Assembly: GCA_030522415.1 (NCBI GenBank) | Contig: CM060104.1 | Coordinates: 26,013,325 to 26,077,324, forward strand | Direction of reading: 5' to 3' | Length of the DNA: 64,000 bases | From: Channallabes apus | Taxonomy: Eukaryota; Chordata; Actinopteri; Siluriformes; Clariidae | In this document: positions 22,801 to 34,104 of the stretch, one piece after another | Layout: every line of letters starts with the position of its first letter | How positions within the stretch are numbered: position 1 is the first letter of the stretch | The notes under the pieces: generated by a model | The model's database searches: none | The model's input: the letters and a program-made list of their open reading frames with translations, nothing else | Told to the model about the DNA's origin: nothing | Program-made: the position numbers and the translations under genes

Positions 22801-23575
22801 AACATAGTGTGGGATAATGTACAGCTGTTACAGACACGCTCTGTCAACAGCTTGCTCAAAAGTTTACACCTCTAATACATTTTGAGGTTAATGCATTTCA
22901 AAGTTGCTCATTAAGGAGACTAAGGGCTTACAAGAGACATTGGACATTTTTACATCCTCACAAAGAGTAAACAAACTCAGAAAGCACTGGTTTTTTTTTT
23001 TTTTTTTTTTTCAGTGTGAGAAAGAAAATATATTGAAATTAAATATTTTATGGACTAAAAAAAAGAATGAAATGGGAGGTAATATGAGAGAAATAAAATA
23101 AAAAGCGAAAAGACAGGATAGATTAAAATAAAAGTAACATGCAAACTTAAAATTATAGGTTTATGATATTGATATAAGATTTAGACAAAACACAATATTG
23201 ATGCAGATTTTATTTGTTTTTTATATTTATGATATTGAAGCTACTTCTGAAGTTTATTCAAAATGCAATTTGCAGGGATTAAAGTTCTCCGTCGTTACGA
23301 CGGATTTCCGTCAATCACACTGTTCCGCCTGTCCTTAATGTTTAAAATTCACTTTTCATAATTTTAATGCTGTGTATATATAGGCTTACATGGGTCTTAA
23401 ATTAAGGAAAGACAGTGTATTCAGCCTGCTGAGGAGGATGTGATCAAAGCCTGGAGTGGAGCGAATGCACGTTCCTCTCTCCACTCTAAGCGTTTTGTTA
23501 TCACTCCGGTATGAATCCACTCCGGGTTTTGGTTTAGTTTTGAAAAACTTCGTGTCAGGCTGAGGTATAACTATG
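22801..23575. other. Intergenic DNA, no gene seen
   Basis: Unique-looking AT-rich DNA with a poly-T run of about 22 bases at 22990-23011. Nothing else was recognised. Confidence 0.55.
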
Positions 23576-24803
23576 GCTATGTTTACACTGCCAGGTGAAT
23601 GCGACCCAATTCCGATTTTTTGCTCATATGTGACACATATCGGATATGTTCTTTGTCCGTGTAAACAGGAAAAAAACGCATGCATTCCGATATTTTGAGA
23701 TCGGTTTCAGGCCTCCTTCATATGTGGAAATAAATCGGATATAAATCAGATATGTGCTGATGTGATTGCCGTGTAAACAGACAGATCGGATTCCCTGAGG
23801 CATTGTGTTCTGTACGTCATTAAAACTGCGACTTCTTCGCGGTTTAATGACGTAATGTTATTCTCCGGTGGAAACGCGTGTGGAATTACAACATCGCAGG
23901 TGACATGGAAGAGGAAAAGAACAACCCCCCCTCCAACACACACAAGCCTTGTGTTAATGCTTATTTGGGCTAAATAACATTAAATCAGTATTTGATGAAT
24001 AAAGCATATGTGCAGGCTGCAATTATGCCGTTTTTTTCTCCCCCTCCGATTTAAAACCATGGTAACGTTTCGCGAACTTTGCATATATCGCAGAGCATTA
24101 AGCATATTTCACCTTCTTCTATCTTGGCTAGGTTGTAGCGCAAGAACCTCCCTGCGCGATGTTTGCGCGATGTTTCAGATGGTATGGCGAGTGTAAACAC
24201 GTGAATCGGATATGAGTCATAGTGGAAATAACGTGTAAACAGACGGTCAAAAATATCAGATATAGGCAACAAATCCGAATTAAGCATCGAGACCTGGCAG
24301 TGTAAACGTAGCCTAAGACTCATATCCGATTCACGTGTTTACACTCGCCATACCATCTGAAACATCGCGCATACTTAAAGGGAGGTTCTTGCGCTACACA
24401 CTGGCCAAGAAAGATGAAGGTGAAATATGCTTAACACTAGCTCTGCTATATATGCTCGCGCACCATGGTTTTAAAACGGAGGAGGAGAAAAAAAACGGCA
24501 TAATTGCAGCCTGCACATATGCTTTATTCATCAAATACTGATTTAATGTTATTTAGCCCAAATAAGCATTATCACAAGGCGTGTGTGTGTTGGAGGGGGG
24601 GGGGGTGTCTTTTCCTTTTCCATGTCACCTGCGATGGTGTAATTCCACACGCGCTTCCACAGGAGAATAACATTACGTCATTAAACCGCGAAGAAGTCGC
24701 AGTTTTAATGACGTACAGAACGAACGTGTAAACAGACGGTCAGAAAAATCAGATATAGGCAACAAATCGGAATTAAGCATCGAGACCTGGCAGTGTAAAC
24801 GTA
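23576..24803. mobile_element. Pair of MITEs forming a ~1 kb imperfect palindrome
   Basis: A complete non-autonomous element runs from 23576 to about 24312, with terminal repeats GGCTATGTTTACACTGCCAG and, inverted, GGCTACGTTTACACTGCCAG. Directly after it (24309-24803) lies a second, partial copy in the opposite orientation. Consequently about 23790-24216 and 24309-24726 are near-perfect reverse complements around a ~92-base spacer. The spacer itself recurs as a direct repeat at 24728-24803. Shared inner markers include TTTAATGACGTA and CATATGTGCAGGCTGCAATT. The superfamily is not assigned. Confidence 0.75.
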
Positions 24804-25859
24804 CTTGCACACATGGCATTGCTGCTTACTGGAAATCCGATTTGTCATCTAAGCTGAAAACGAAGATACATAAAACATGCACTGAAAAAGCACTTTTTGG
24901 AATTTAATGGTGGTGCTATTACTTTTTTCTGTTAATAATTAAAACATTGTTTGGTGTTATAAGATAAATAAAAACATGCACTGAAAAGATATGTGGTAGA
25001 TGGTTGATTATTTGTCAAGGTATATATTTTTTCAAAGATTACAAATAGCTTTTAAAATATGCAAACTGGCAATATTAAAGCGGTTTAATCTCCCCTAACC
25101 GCTATTGGTCTCGACTATTTAAATAAAGTGTTTGTTAAAGGAATATGGCTCGGCCTGAAAAAAGTTCAGTCAGAAGATTTTTTTTCACTTTAATCCCTGA
25201 ATTTGCCCATGTCAAGTCATGGCAATGTCAAGTTGCCCAAATCAGCTGATCAATTAATTTCATATCAGCCCCCAAAATGGCAATTTTAGCGTTATACTGT
25301 CTCACTTCAAACAATAATCATTTAAAATGCTTATTAAATGCAATTTTGCATTTTAGAATAAAACACGTTTTCAGGTTTTTGTCTTTTCACGTTAAATCAA
25401 AATTGGCCAAGTTGTTACATAAATGACAAGTAAAGAAAAAAAGTTACAGACACTACATAAAAGGGCATGCAATTGTATTTAGCAAATTTGTTTCTTTTTA
25501 CCTGATAAAAATATGTGTATGCGTATTTACAAAAAAAAAAAAGCATGGATCAGGAGATACGGAGCATTAAGTATCATAAGAAATGGTGTTATATGATCCT
25601 ACCTGAAAATTTACTTTTTCACTTAAGTGAAACTTACTTTTTAGCACCAATACCATGTTTTGATTGACATCACATATAAATATGATTTAAATGTTTTCAC
25701 TGTTAAAAATGCTTTTATAAATTATTTATAGCACAAATTATCACCCATAAGATCAAGCTCATGTTAAGCACATCGTTGGCTATTATTATTTTTAATGGAT
25801 GGTGTACAAACTTTTGCACTCAACTTTCTATTGTATCCACTCTATTGTATTATTTTAAA
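24804..25859. other. AT-rich intergenic DNA, nothing recognised
   Basis: No coding stretch, RNA gene or repeat family was seen. Short poly-A and poly-T runs only. Confidence 0.55.
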
Positions 25860-25871
25860 CGACATGACAAG

Positions 25872-26127
25872 TGTGTGTGTGTGTGTGCGTGATAACTCTG
25901 TAATCTCCGTGGAGAACTCAATACACACTGTTTTTGTTCTTCAAGGGTCTGCAGATGGCCCTAATCCGCTAAAAATGCGGAGGGAAAAACGTGTGTGTGT
26001 GTGTGTGTGTGTGAGATGGGGGTCTTGAGGTGGCCATTCAGTATTTCTCGTTTCCCGCCAAAAAGGACAATGTGAGAGAAGATTGAAGATGTAGAGGAGT
26101 GAACTTAACTGTCATCCCTGTCTTATG

Positions 26128-26161
<34 letters not shown>

Positions 26162-26450
26162 ACACACACATAAAAGTTTTCCCTCCGCATTTTAAGGGGA
26201 TTAATATTAAGTGGGGAAATCAGGCGGTGGAGAAGGTATATAAGAGTTTTGGAAGTTTCCAGAAGCTTCACAGTTCCTGTACAAGTTCCCCGTCTCACCA
26301 CAGTGTAAATATCAGCCTGGTCAGTTAACAAACTGCAGTATTACAGCTAAGAACAGAAGTTAAACATCATTTACAAGACTCTCCATACTGCATTCTGTGT
26401 AAATGTCTAAAATTGAAATGTATTTATAACTTGCAACATTCAATAAACGT
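25872..26450 (+). promoter_or_regulatory. Promoter-like cassette: inverted repeat, TATA, HSE-like site, polyA signal
   Basis: (TG)n lies at 25872-25889 and 25990-26011, and (CT)n-(CA)n at 26131-26169. They are enclosed by an inverted pair: AATGCGGAGGGAAAAA near 25974 and TTTTCCCTCCGCATT near 26180. Then come GGTATATAAGAG at about 26236, the block GAAgtTTCcaGAAgcTTC at about 26252-26269 (four alternating heat-shock-element units), and AATAAA at about 26440. No ORF lies between. It could be a solo LTR, a dead promoter or chance. Confidence 0.3.
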
Positions 26451-26615
26451 CCTGTATTGAGATCTGTGTAGATCTGATAGAGTGAGATGATGATGTATTT
26501 AAACATATCTAACATTAGCTCAGCTAACTACGCTAACCTCTCAAAGTGTTACTATAATAGCTACATTAAATACTGTGTTTGGTTAAGTTACTGTTACTAT
26601 ATTAAATGTTTTGCA

Positions 26616-27549
26616 CAGTGATACCTCTACATACAAACACCCCGCAATAAGAATTAGCAAAGAAATTAGCCTCGGCATACAGAGCATTTTCTGGCTACTC
26701 GTGAAGAATCTGAGACAAACCAAATACTGGCTAAACTGCGCGCACGTCCGGGAGCCATTCAAAACGTGTGCATCATGTTTGCAGCATTGTCGCGCATGCG
26801 TGAAAGCCAAGTGAAGCGAGGTAAAAAAAATTGTGTTTTTGTGTAAGATTTAGTGAAGACGTAACAACATGGGTCCCAAGAATGTTAGCAAGGACATAGC
26901 AAGAAGAAAAGCCGCTTTCAGTTTGGTTTTTAAACCAGCCGGTACCAAGAGGAATCATAAATTAAGGTTAAGTGTGGTTTAAAATTTATATATTTCATAT
27001 TTTAATTCAATTAAATTTTATTTGTATAGCACTTTTAACAATTGTCATTGTCGCAAAACAGCTTTACACAATCAAAAGAATTATTTAAGTTTGTATGGAA
27101 TGTGAATGTGTATGAATCAAAATGTTCAGACAAGCCGCAGGCGACAGTGGCAAGGAAAAACTCCCTGAGATGGTAATAGGAAGAAACCTTGAGAGGAACC
27201 AGACTCAACAGGGAACCCATCCTCATCTGGGTGAAACAGATAGCAGGAAATGATCTGCATTTATACAGTGTGTTAGGTGGCAGCAGTTCAGCTATAATAG
27301 TTGATGTTAATTGATGCTAAATGGATTTTACTTCATTTACATGTCTTTTCTAAATGTTCTGATTGTTTTTATATGCAAACATATAATTATAGTGTTGGAA
27401 ATTGGTAATATTGGTAATATTTTGGGGGGCTGGAACGGATTATCAGCATTTACATTATTTCCTATAGGAAAATGTGTTTCACAATACGAAATTTCACCTT
27501 ATGAACTCGCCTCCGGAAAGGATTAAAGTCTTATATCATGGTATTGCTG
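26616..27549 (+). mobile_element. Tc1/mariner-superfamily non-autonomous element
   Basis: The left terminus is CAGTGATACCTCTACATAC. The inverted right terminus is CAGCAATACCATGATATAAG, followed by TA. Internal blocks match the fragment at 16930. An L2 3' end is inserted at 27004-27300. A short coding-like start (ATGGGTCCCAAGAATG near 26870) leads nowhere. Confidence 0.5.
27004..27300 (-). mobile_element. L2 LINE 3' end inserted in mariner-like element
   Basis: Minus-strand L2 3' UTR. It has AAGTGCTATACAAAT near the terminus, AAAGCTGTTTTGCGACAATG, the GAGTTTTTCCTTGCCACTG block and TGTTTCACCCAGATGAGGAT. It is about 300 bases and 5'-truncated. Confidence 0.75.
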
Positions 27550-27555
27550 TAACAG

Positions 27556-28283
27556 AGATGCTTTTATATATATATTGTTTCAAAGAATTACAATACAAAT
27601 TGGCTCGGATTGCTGTTGCTGTGCAAATTTTACACTACAAACATTAAATATTAAATATTTATAATAATTGAAATCATGACTAAATGGTTAAATGACAGTT
27701 AAAATACTTATTTAGCAAACATAATTAGTGTAATATGAAAAATCCTCACAAAATAAATGCATGAAATTTTCTTTTTTTTCATATTCTTATAATATTTAAT
27801 CACTTAGTCTCATTAATTTGGCTCAGATAACCAGGGCTCATTATAATAGTGTACATACAAATGTATTTAATAATTAAATCTGCATCAGATTTATTTTTTT
27901 GTACTTTTACAGTCCCAAAAAGCATTTTATATCATGGCTACTCCAATATCTTAGAAAATAAAAATAATCTAAAAATATATCCGATAAGATAGTGATCAAT
28001 ACACCTTTGAGTGTTTATTATTAATCGACTAAAGCTATTAATATTCATGATAAAGACTGTTGTGGTGTTGTGTTTCATCTTTAACATGAAATTATAATTT
28101 ATGATTATCTTCTCAATCTCATGTTTACACAGTGATGTCAAATCACCATAGTTTTGCACCTGAGGTAGCACCGCTTACTTTTCTTACTTACGTATCTGCT
28201 TTCTGTTTAAAACAGTCTGTAACATGGACTTCATGTTAATGTCATGATTTGGAGGCAAATTTGGAGGATTTAGAAGTCTGTTT

Positions 28284-28319
<36 letters not shown>

Positions 28320-28369
28320 ACAAACACACGCATACACACCCATTCAGACGTGCACTGTACCATTCGAAA
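27556..28369. other. Intergenic DNA with diverged dispersed repeats
   Basis: The sequence 27605-27720 resembles the start of the repeat at 28449. The sequence 27785-27960 resembles 29585-29790 (TAATATTTAATCACTTAGTC start, CAGTCCCAAAA near the end). (CA)n lies at 28285-28314. No coding evidence. Confidence 0.5.
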
Positions 28370-28585
28370 CACCCTGCAAAGTCACCATGCAGACGTCACT
28401 TCCTCTATGTGTTACCATGGCAACATAAACCCCTCGATACCTGTCGCTGTTGCTGTGAAAATTTTACACTACAACCATTAAATATTAAATATTTATTGTA
28501 ACAAAAACTGATACTATTATAAAACATACTGTTGAAACATGTATACCTTGTAAATAAATTATTGATTCATAATAATAATAATTGA
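28370..28585 (+). repeat. Inverted duplication copy 1 with X-box module
   Basis: The segment recurs in reverse complement at 36895-37110. At its start is a dense block: GACGTCACTTCC (CRE plus ETS-like) at about 28392, then GTTACCATGGCAAC at about 28412, which fits the RFX X-box pattern. The rest is AT-rich (ACTGATAC-ATTATA) and carries no ORF. Confidence 0.65.
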
Positions 28586-28727
28586 TTAAAGATGTACAGA
28601 GATAAAGTTATTTACAGATTACTAGACTATATAATAATAAGGATTCTGAATTAAAATTATATTGTATACGATCAACCTGAACAAAATTCAGGGTCGACTG
28701 TACACTGTAGATCAACATGCAGTAGTG

Positions 28728-28898
28728 CTGTGTGTGTGTGTGTGTGTGTGTGTGTCGTCCAGGTGCCAACCGAAAGTACAGAGTTTCATCTCCGTGTCTC
28801 GTTGTCATTGTCTCTTTCTCAGACATACACGCACACACAAACAGACACACACTGAGTGACTGCCAGGTGGGCTGACCGAAACTACCAGCCAGAGACTG

Positions 28899-28934
<36 letters not shown>

Positions 28935-29069
28935 ACACGCACACACACACACACACACACACAGACACACACACACAAAGTCAAGAGAGGATAGTGTGTC
29001 AGCCAGTGAAATGAGTGTATCAGTGTTTTTACAAACTGTCTGTGAGAAAGAATGTGGCACAGAGGAGGA

Positions 29070-29111
<42 letters not shown>

Positions 29112-29195
29112 GGACAGGTGTGTGTGTGTGTGTTCAGGGTTCTTGGCCATTATCCATGTGAAACCTGCTGCATTGTTTCCTGGCTGTTAATGTTA

Positions 29196-29283
<88 letters not shown>
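28728..29283. repeat. Microsatellite cluster (TG/CA)n
   Basis: (TG)n 28728-28755, interrupted (CA)n 28900-28977, (GT)n 29070-29108 and a long (CA)n of about 80 bases at 29203-29283. The 180-codon minus-strand open frame across them is repeat read-through. Confidence 0.9.
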
Positions 29284-29287
<4 letters not shown>

Positions 29288-29980
29288 CTCAGTACTTGTT
29301 CAGTTGTTCTTGTTTCCAGTGGCGTGTGTGTGGATCTATAACGAGTGCAGGTTTCTGATTGGACGAGAGTAACTGAGTCGTCCTGATTAATGTCTTTATG
29401 TAGAGAAGACTGAAGTTTACAGTCTCTGTTATAACAGATTCACAAAGAAATAACACATTTTTTAAAGTATAAAATTTCAAGATATCTATCTACATGAATT
29501 AAAAATTTTACATTAATATTTGTTTAAAGAAAGTTCCAGAACTGGTGTTACTAAATTGCCCATAGTGTGTGAATGAGTGTTTGTGTATAATATTTAATCA
29601 CTTAGTCACATGACTTGTGTTCATTATAATATTTAAATACTTAGCTAGGCTCATTATAATACAGTGTTTGAGTACATATAAAATAATTTAACATTTAAGC
29701 CTGCATCTTATTTAATTTGTACCTCTACAGTCCCAAAACTAATGTTATGTCTCACAACATATAAACACACCAACATCTTAGAGGGACAAGAAAACGTTAA
29801 GGTAAGCCTTCTGTGATTGTCTCCAGACCAGCCGTGACCCAGACGTACAGGATATAAAATCAGATTTAAAAAATGAATGAATGAATGATTTTATTGTTCT
29901 CCAGCGAGAGCTCTTGTGAGGGTGGATTCTGGAGGATCACTGGAAGATGGGTTTGGAAATGTGAAGCTGAATGTCTGGAA
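29284..29980. other. Intergenic DNA, no gene seen
   Basis: AT-rich sequence containing the diverged copy (29585-29790) of the 27785 repeat. Nothing else was recognised. Confidence 0.5.
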
Positions 29981-29984
29981 GCCA

Positions 29985-30178
29985 GCTTATATTTATATTT
30001 ATATTTACGGCATTTTGAAGACATCCTTATTCAGAGCGACTTCCATTTATCTCCTTACACATATGAGCAATTAAGGGTTAAAGGGCCTTGCTGAAGGACC
30101 CAACAGGCAGCTTGCTGGTGCTAGGTTTCTAACCTGGGGCCTTTCGATCCGTAGTCCAGCTCCTTAACCACTGAGCTA
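29985..30178 (-). mobile_element. tRNA-derived SINE copy
   Basis: The minus strand reads TAGCTCAGTGGTTAAGGAG (A box), then a GGTTAGAAACC-like degenerate B box, GGGTCCTTCAGCAAGGCCC, and a GTCGCTCTGAATAAGGATGT tail. It is the same family as 37143. Confidence 0.7.
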
Positions 30179-30327
30179 GAATACTTAGTTAAAAATACTT
30201 TTGTAAATCTATTTTTCTTAAATCTTCACCCAGATTTAATTCTGTCATTTAACCTGTATTTTAATAAACTTCCTAGAACTTGTTTGACGTTTAGGGCTGT
30301 TTATGTTCCACTTAGGCTGGCTGTAAT

Positions 30328-30501
30328 CGGGTCAGGCGGGTGTCGGGTCAGGCGGGTGGCGGGTCAGGCGGGTGTCGGGTCAGGCGGGTGTCGGGTCAGG
30401 GTGGTGTCGGGTCAGGCGGGTGTCGGGTCAGGCGGGTGTCAGGTCAGGGTGGTGTCGGGTCAGGTGTGTGTCGGGTCAGGGTGGTGTCAGGTCAGGTGTG
30501 A
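30328..30501 (+). repeat. 16-bp GC-rich minisatellite
   Basis: About 10.8 units of CGGGTCAGGCGGGTGT follow one another, with recurring variants GGTGGT, GGTGTG and CAGGTC. Variants are clustered rather than random, as expected from unequal exchange. The repeat reads as open frame only because 16-bp units shift frame regularly. Confidence 0.92.
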
Positions 30502-30626
30502 CTAACAGCAATATACAGCTGTGCTGAGACCCACACAACACCATGGCACTCACGTATTGTTATGTATCTGTTGTATATCAGCTTACTTTCACTTTCCTTG
30601 AAGGAATTTGTTATGATAAATCATTC

Positions 30627-30795
30627 TCTCTCTCTCGTCTCTCTCACTCTCTCGTCTCTCTCTCACTCTCTCTCTCTCTCTTGTCTCTCTCACTCTCTCT
30701 CTCACTCTCTCTCTCTCTCTCTCTCTCACTCTCTCTCTCTCTCTCTCTCGTCTCTCTCTCACTCTCTCTCTCGTCTCTCTCTCACTCACTCACTC
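30627..30795. repeat. (TC)n array with CACTC/CGTC interruptions
   Basis: About 170 bases of CT dinucleotides, broken at intervals by TCGTCTC and TCACTC. It ends in CACTCACTCACTCATTC, which leads into the V-SINE tail. Confidence 0.9.
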
Positions 30796-30905
30796 ATTCT
30801 CTATAGTTGCTGATGCTGTACAGGGTCACAGGAGGTCATGGTCTATCCCAGGAGACTCAGGGCACTAGGCGGAGTACACCCAGGACAGGGTGTCAGTCCA
30901 TCACA

Positions 30906-30977
<72 letters not shown>

Positions 30978-31105
30978 CAGCTAATTCAGAACCGGCAGTT
31001 AATCTAATTAGCATGTCTATGGACCGTGAGAACATGCAAACTCTACACACACAGACCTGAGGTGGGAATTCGAACCCTCGACCCTGGAGGTGTGAAGCCT
31101 ACTAT
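30796..31105 (-). mobile_element. V-SINE copy with internal (CA)n
   Basis: On the minus strand it runs from a degenerate tRNA-like head near 31105 through GCATGTTCTCACGGTCCATA, the GCTAATTAGATTAACTG block and a CA/TG array of about 66 bases (30907-30973). It continues with TGTCCTGTGATGGACTGACA and the GGGATAGACCATGACCTCC end. The microsatellite lies exactly in the GTGTGTGAGTGTGTG segment of intact copies. Confidence 0.7.
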
Positions 31106-31149
31106 GATAAATTATCTCTGGATAAATGATTGACATGAGTTTAAAACAT

Positions 31150-31505
31150 CTGTGTTTACAGTGCTTTGTTAAAGGATTCATACCTTGAATCCTTTAACTT
31201 TTTCTTGAACTTTTTCACTTTTTGTCACATTACGACCAGAAACGTTAATGTATTTTATTGGGATTTTTAATCATAGACCAACACAAAGTGGCCCATAATT
31301 GTGAGCAGGAAACAAAATGATAAGAAAGCTATGAGAAGCCCCTTTTGCAGCTCGACGTGGACTTTTGCAAACTGCAAACAGGACTTTTTATGGCTTCCTT
31401 TCAACAATGGCTTCTAGCGACTCGTCCATAAACGCCGAATGTGTGGAGTGCACAACTTATATTCTCTCACCTGAGCTGCACTTTCATCTCTGCACCTTAT
31501 TCTTA
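31150..31505 (-). pseudogene. Eroded Tc1-like transposon remnant
   Basis: TTATTGGGATTTT...AGACCAACACAAAGTGGC...ATAATTGTGA is the inner end of a common fish Tc1 family. The AATGTGTGGAGTGCACAAC...TCACCTGAGCTG block derives from its transposase gene. Every coding frame is broken. Confidence 0.55.
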
Positions 31506-31516
31506 GGACTTAAGGC

Positions 31517-31598
31517 CGGGTACACCTGGACACGTGCCAATCCATCACAGGGCACACACGCACACACACATACACACGCACACACACACACACACATT

Positions 31599-31629
<31 letters not shown>

Positions 31630-31690
31630 ACACGCACACACATTCACACACACACACACGCACACACACACACACACTCATTCACACATC
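31517..31690 (-). mobile_element. V-SINE fragment expanded into (CA)n
   Basis: GGGTACACCTGGACACGTGC then CAATCCATCACAGGGCAC is the V-SINE 3' part. The adjoining GTGTG segment has grown into an irregular CA/CGCA tract of about 125 bases. Confidence 0.6.
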
Positions 31691-31807
31691 AAGACACATG
31701 ACAATAATAACCAGATTTAAACTTACGAGTCCCAACTGTCACACACTCAGCCAGAGACAGACAGAGTGTGTGCAGGGAGGAATAATCCCAACAGCTGTAT
31801 GGATAAA

Positions 31808-31808
31808 A

Positions 31809-31849
<41 letters not shown>

Positions 31850-31955
31850 TACTGACTATTACATTCTGTAAACAAAAGCAAAACTATTTTTCCCTCTAAG
31901 GATAGGTTTTCTCTCCACCACTCTGCTCCTGGTCTGGAAGTGACCCAAATCTCAC

Positions 31956-32018
<63 letters not shown>

Positions 32019-32190
32019 GAATTCACTCCTAATTGCGACACGGATTAAAGAGAAAAACTCTGGGAACGGAGGGACTGTGGGAAACAACACCCTCTAAACA
32101 CACACACACACACACTGAAGGCGATTCAGTTTACTCTTGCCCTTGTTCTCTTTCCAACTGAAACTCTCTCTCTCTCACACACACACACAC
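31808..32190. repeat. Microsatellite cluster
   Basis: (CT)n-(CA)n 31808-31849, (GT)n of about 56 bases at 31959-32015, (CA)n 32097-32115 and (CT)n-(CA)n 32164-32190. Confidence 0.88.
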
Positions 32191-32775
32191 TGTCCATTCA
32201 GCTTTCACTCACTTTCATTTTTCTCTCTTAACGGTTTCCTTATTTATGGAAATGTATAATAAAAAATACAATAATTTACTTATAAATTTAATATTAAGAT
32301 AATTTATAAACAATCCCATTAATACTTCTAGCTGTAAAGCTTTACAGTATTTATACAGAATGAAGTCCAACCTGTTTATCAGGTTAAGATAAACTCACGT
32401 CTCTGATTATGAAGTGATTGACACAGAAATGTGTTTGTGTGACATTTAGTGTAAAGAGTCTCCAGTGTCAGTGTGACAGTCAGAGGGAAACGCAGTAACT
32501 GTACGTTTTCCCCACATTCAGGAGAAAGGAGTTTAATTAACTTTAATAAAGAATGAAGAGAGGCTGCTGAGGGAGCAATTTATCATTTATAGCTTTTAAA
32601 ACGTAGATCAAACTTCATGAAAACATTAATGTAAATTATATAGATAGAATAACCGGAAGTCCTTCCACGGTCGAAAAACTGAGAATCACAGTCCTTAGCT
32701 GGAATACAGAGGATTCTAGATGGATGGATGAAGATAGATAGAAATAGTTGAAATGTATTGTGGTGTTCTTTAATA
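32191..32775. other. Intergenic DNA, nothing recognised
   Basis: AT-rich sequence without ORF support or repeat signature, up to the TA target of the next element. Confidence 0.55.
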
Positions 32776-33881
32776 CAGTGGAACCTCGGATTACGAGTAA
32801 CGTGGTTTACGAGTGTTCCGCAAGAACATTAAACATAATTAAAAAAGATTTTTCATAAATTTTGATTTGGAGTGTATGTGTGTGTGTGTGTGTGTGTATG
32901 TGTTTTCAGACGAGAGGAAAGTTTTACTGTGTAAGATGAGAAGGGGGAGACAGGAGGGGTTGAAAGCAAGAGTCTCCACTTACTGTAGCCTCGCACACAC
33001 ACACACACTTATCTGTCTGGATTAATTTTTTACTTTTTTGAAAGGTAAAGAGCAGGTTAATTTATTTTATTTTTACTTCATATTTTGTATTAATTATTTT
33101 TATGTATTAATTTTTTTGGGGCTGTAGAACGAATAATTTAAGTTTCCATTATTTCTTATGGGAAAATTCAATTTGGTTTACGAGTGTTTTGGGCTACGAG
33201 CCAACTTCCGGAACAGGTTATTCTTGTAATTAGGGTTGTTCCGATTCCGATACTGGTATCGTAAATGCTGCCGATACCACAAAAAAATCTGGCATTGGAA
33301 TCGGCGAGTATTTGAGTCCACGTACCGATCCGGTACCATTTTCCTAAACATAACCTAGTTATGCCCGCTAGTTTTGCTTACGTACAGAGTGTCACGGCGT
33401 GCGCCCAAATTGATATCGCTCCTCGCTAACTCCGAAGCTCACTAGGCGGCCTCCCCCCTTAGGTATGTGAAGTAGGGCCGCGGAATCAGGCACGGCTGGT
33501 GATCTATCGCCGCTAATGATCCCGGATTTCTTCTGGCGCTATAAAACATAGCGGGGAGTGTAGCTCGGGGTCTGACTGTTGGGAAGCTGGACTTTGCGAC
33601 GTGGTGGATTTTATGAGAGACAGTGGCACACGAGCGGGGCGATGTGATGCGCCCCAGAGACTTTAAAAAGGAGGAATGCCGCCCCTTTGATCTCCCGCGA
33701 GCTCCCGCGGCACCTTCACTTCCGCGTCGAGGCCACCTTCGCATCCCTGCCGCTGAAGTAGAAAAGGCCGCAGAGAGCCTTTAACCCTTTCCTTCCCCAT
33801 TTTTCTAAATAAATTACCATTTTTCCTGTAAGACCTCGCCTCGCCTCGGAACATCTCTACTCGTAATCCGAGGTTCCACTG
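32776..33881. mobile_element. Mariner-like element with TIRs, interrupted by a hAT
   Basis: The terminal repeats are CAGTGGAACCTCGGATTACG and its inverse CGTAATCCGAGGTTCCACTG, flanked by TA on both sides (32774-32775 and 33882-33883). The inner TTTACGAGTGTT and GGGCTACGAGCCAACTTCCG blocks belong to this family. A hAT sits at 33231-33859, splitting the right terminal repeat. No transposase is encoded. Confidence 0.85.
33231..33859. mobile_element. hAT element nested in the mariner-like repeat
   Basis: The ends are TAGGGTTGTTCCGATTCCGA and, inverted, TAGAGATGTTCCGAGGCG. Flanks CTTGTAAT (33223-33230) and CTCGTAAT (33860-33867) form an 8-bp target duplication with one mismatch. Removing the insertion restores the host repeat's CTCGTAATCCGAGG end. 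The middle (about 33400-33790) is GC-rich and of unknown origin; its open frames show no domain. Confidence 0.85.
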
Positions 33882-34104
33882 TAAATGAAAACATGTTTTT
33901 TTTGCATATTACTGTGGGATAAGAAGAATAGCAAATTCTACAATATGTAACTATCATGGAAGCTGTAATGGCTAAAAAATGTTATGCTGTTAACAATGTT
34001 ATTCAGTTTATCCTATTGAATATTTTTTCATATTTAAAGAATTTGGTATGTACATGAAATAAGAGTCATGAATATGATATGATGTAGACATATAAAAATG
34101 AAAC

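Noticed and set aside
28608..29150. Long minus-strand open frame of 180 codons
   Set aside because: It is mostly translated (CA)n/(TG)n repeats (Thr-His and Val-Cys runs). The same holds for similar frames near 3200, 31400, 35000, 37750 and 42150 where they cross repeats.
30284..30505. Repeat protein or CRISPR-like array
   Set aside because: Units are contiguous 16-mers without spacers, and the frame arises from unit length; it is a minisatellite.
33442..33744. 100-codon GC-rich minus-strand frame
   Set aside because: It lies inside the nested hAT, has no recognisable domain and is easily explained by the GC-rich composition, which lowers stop frequency.
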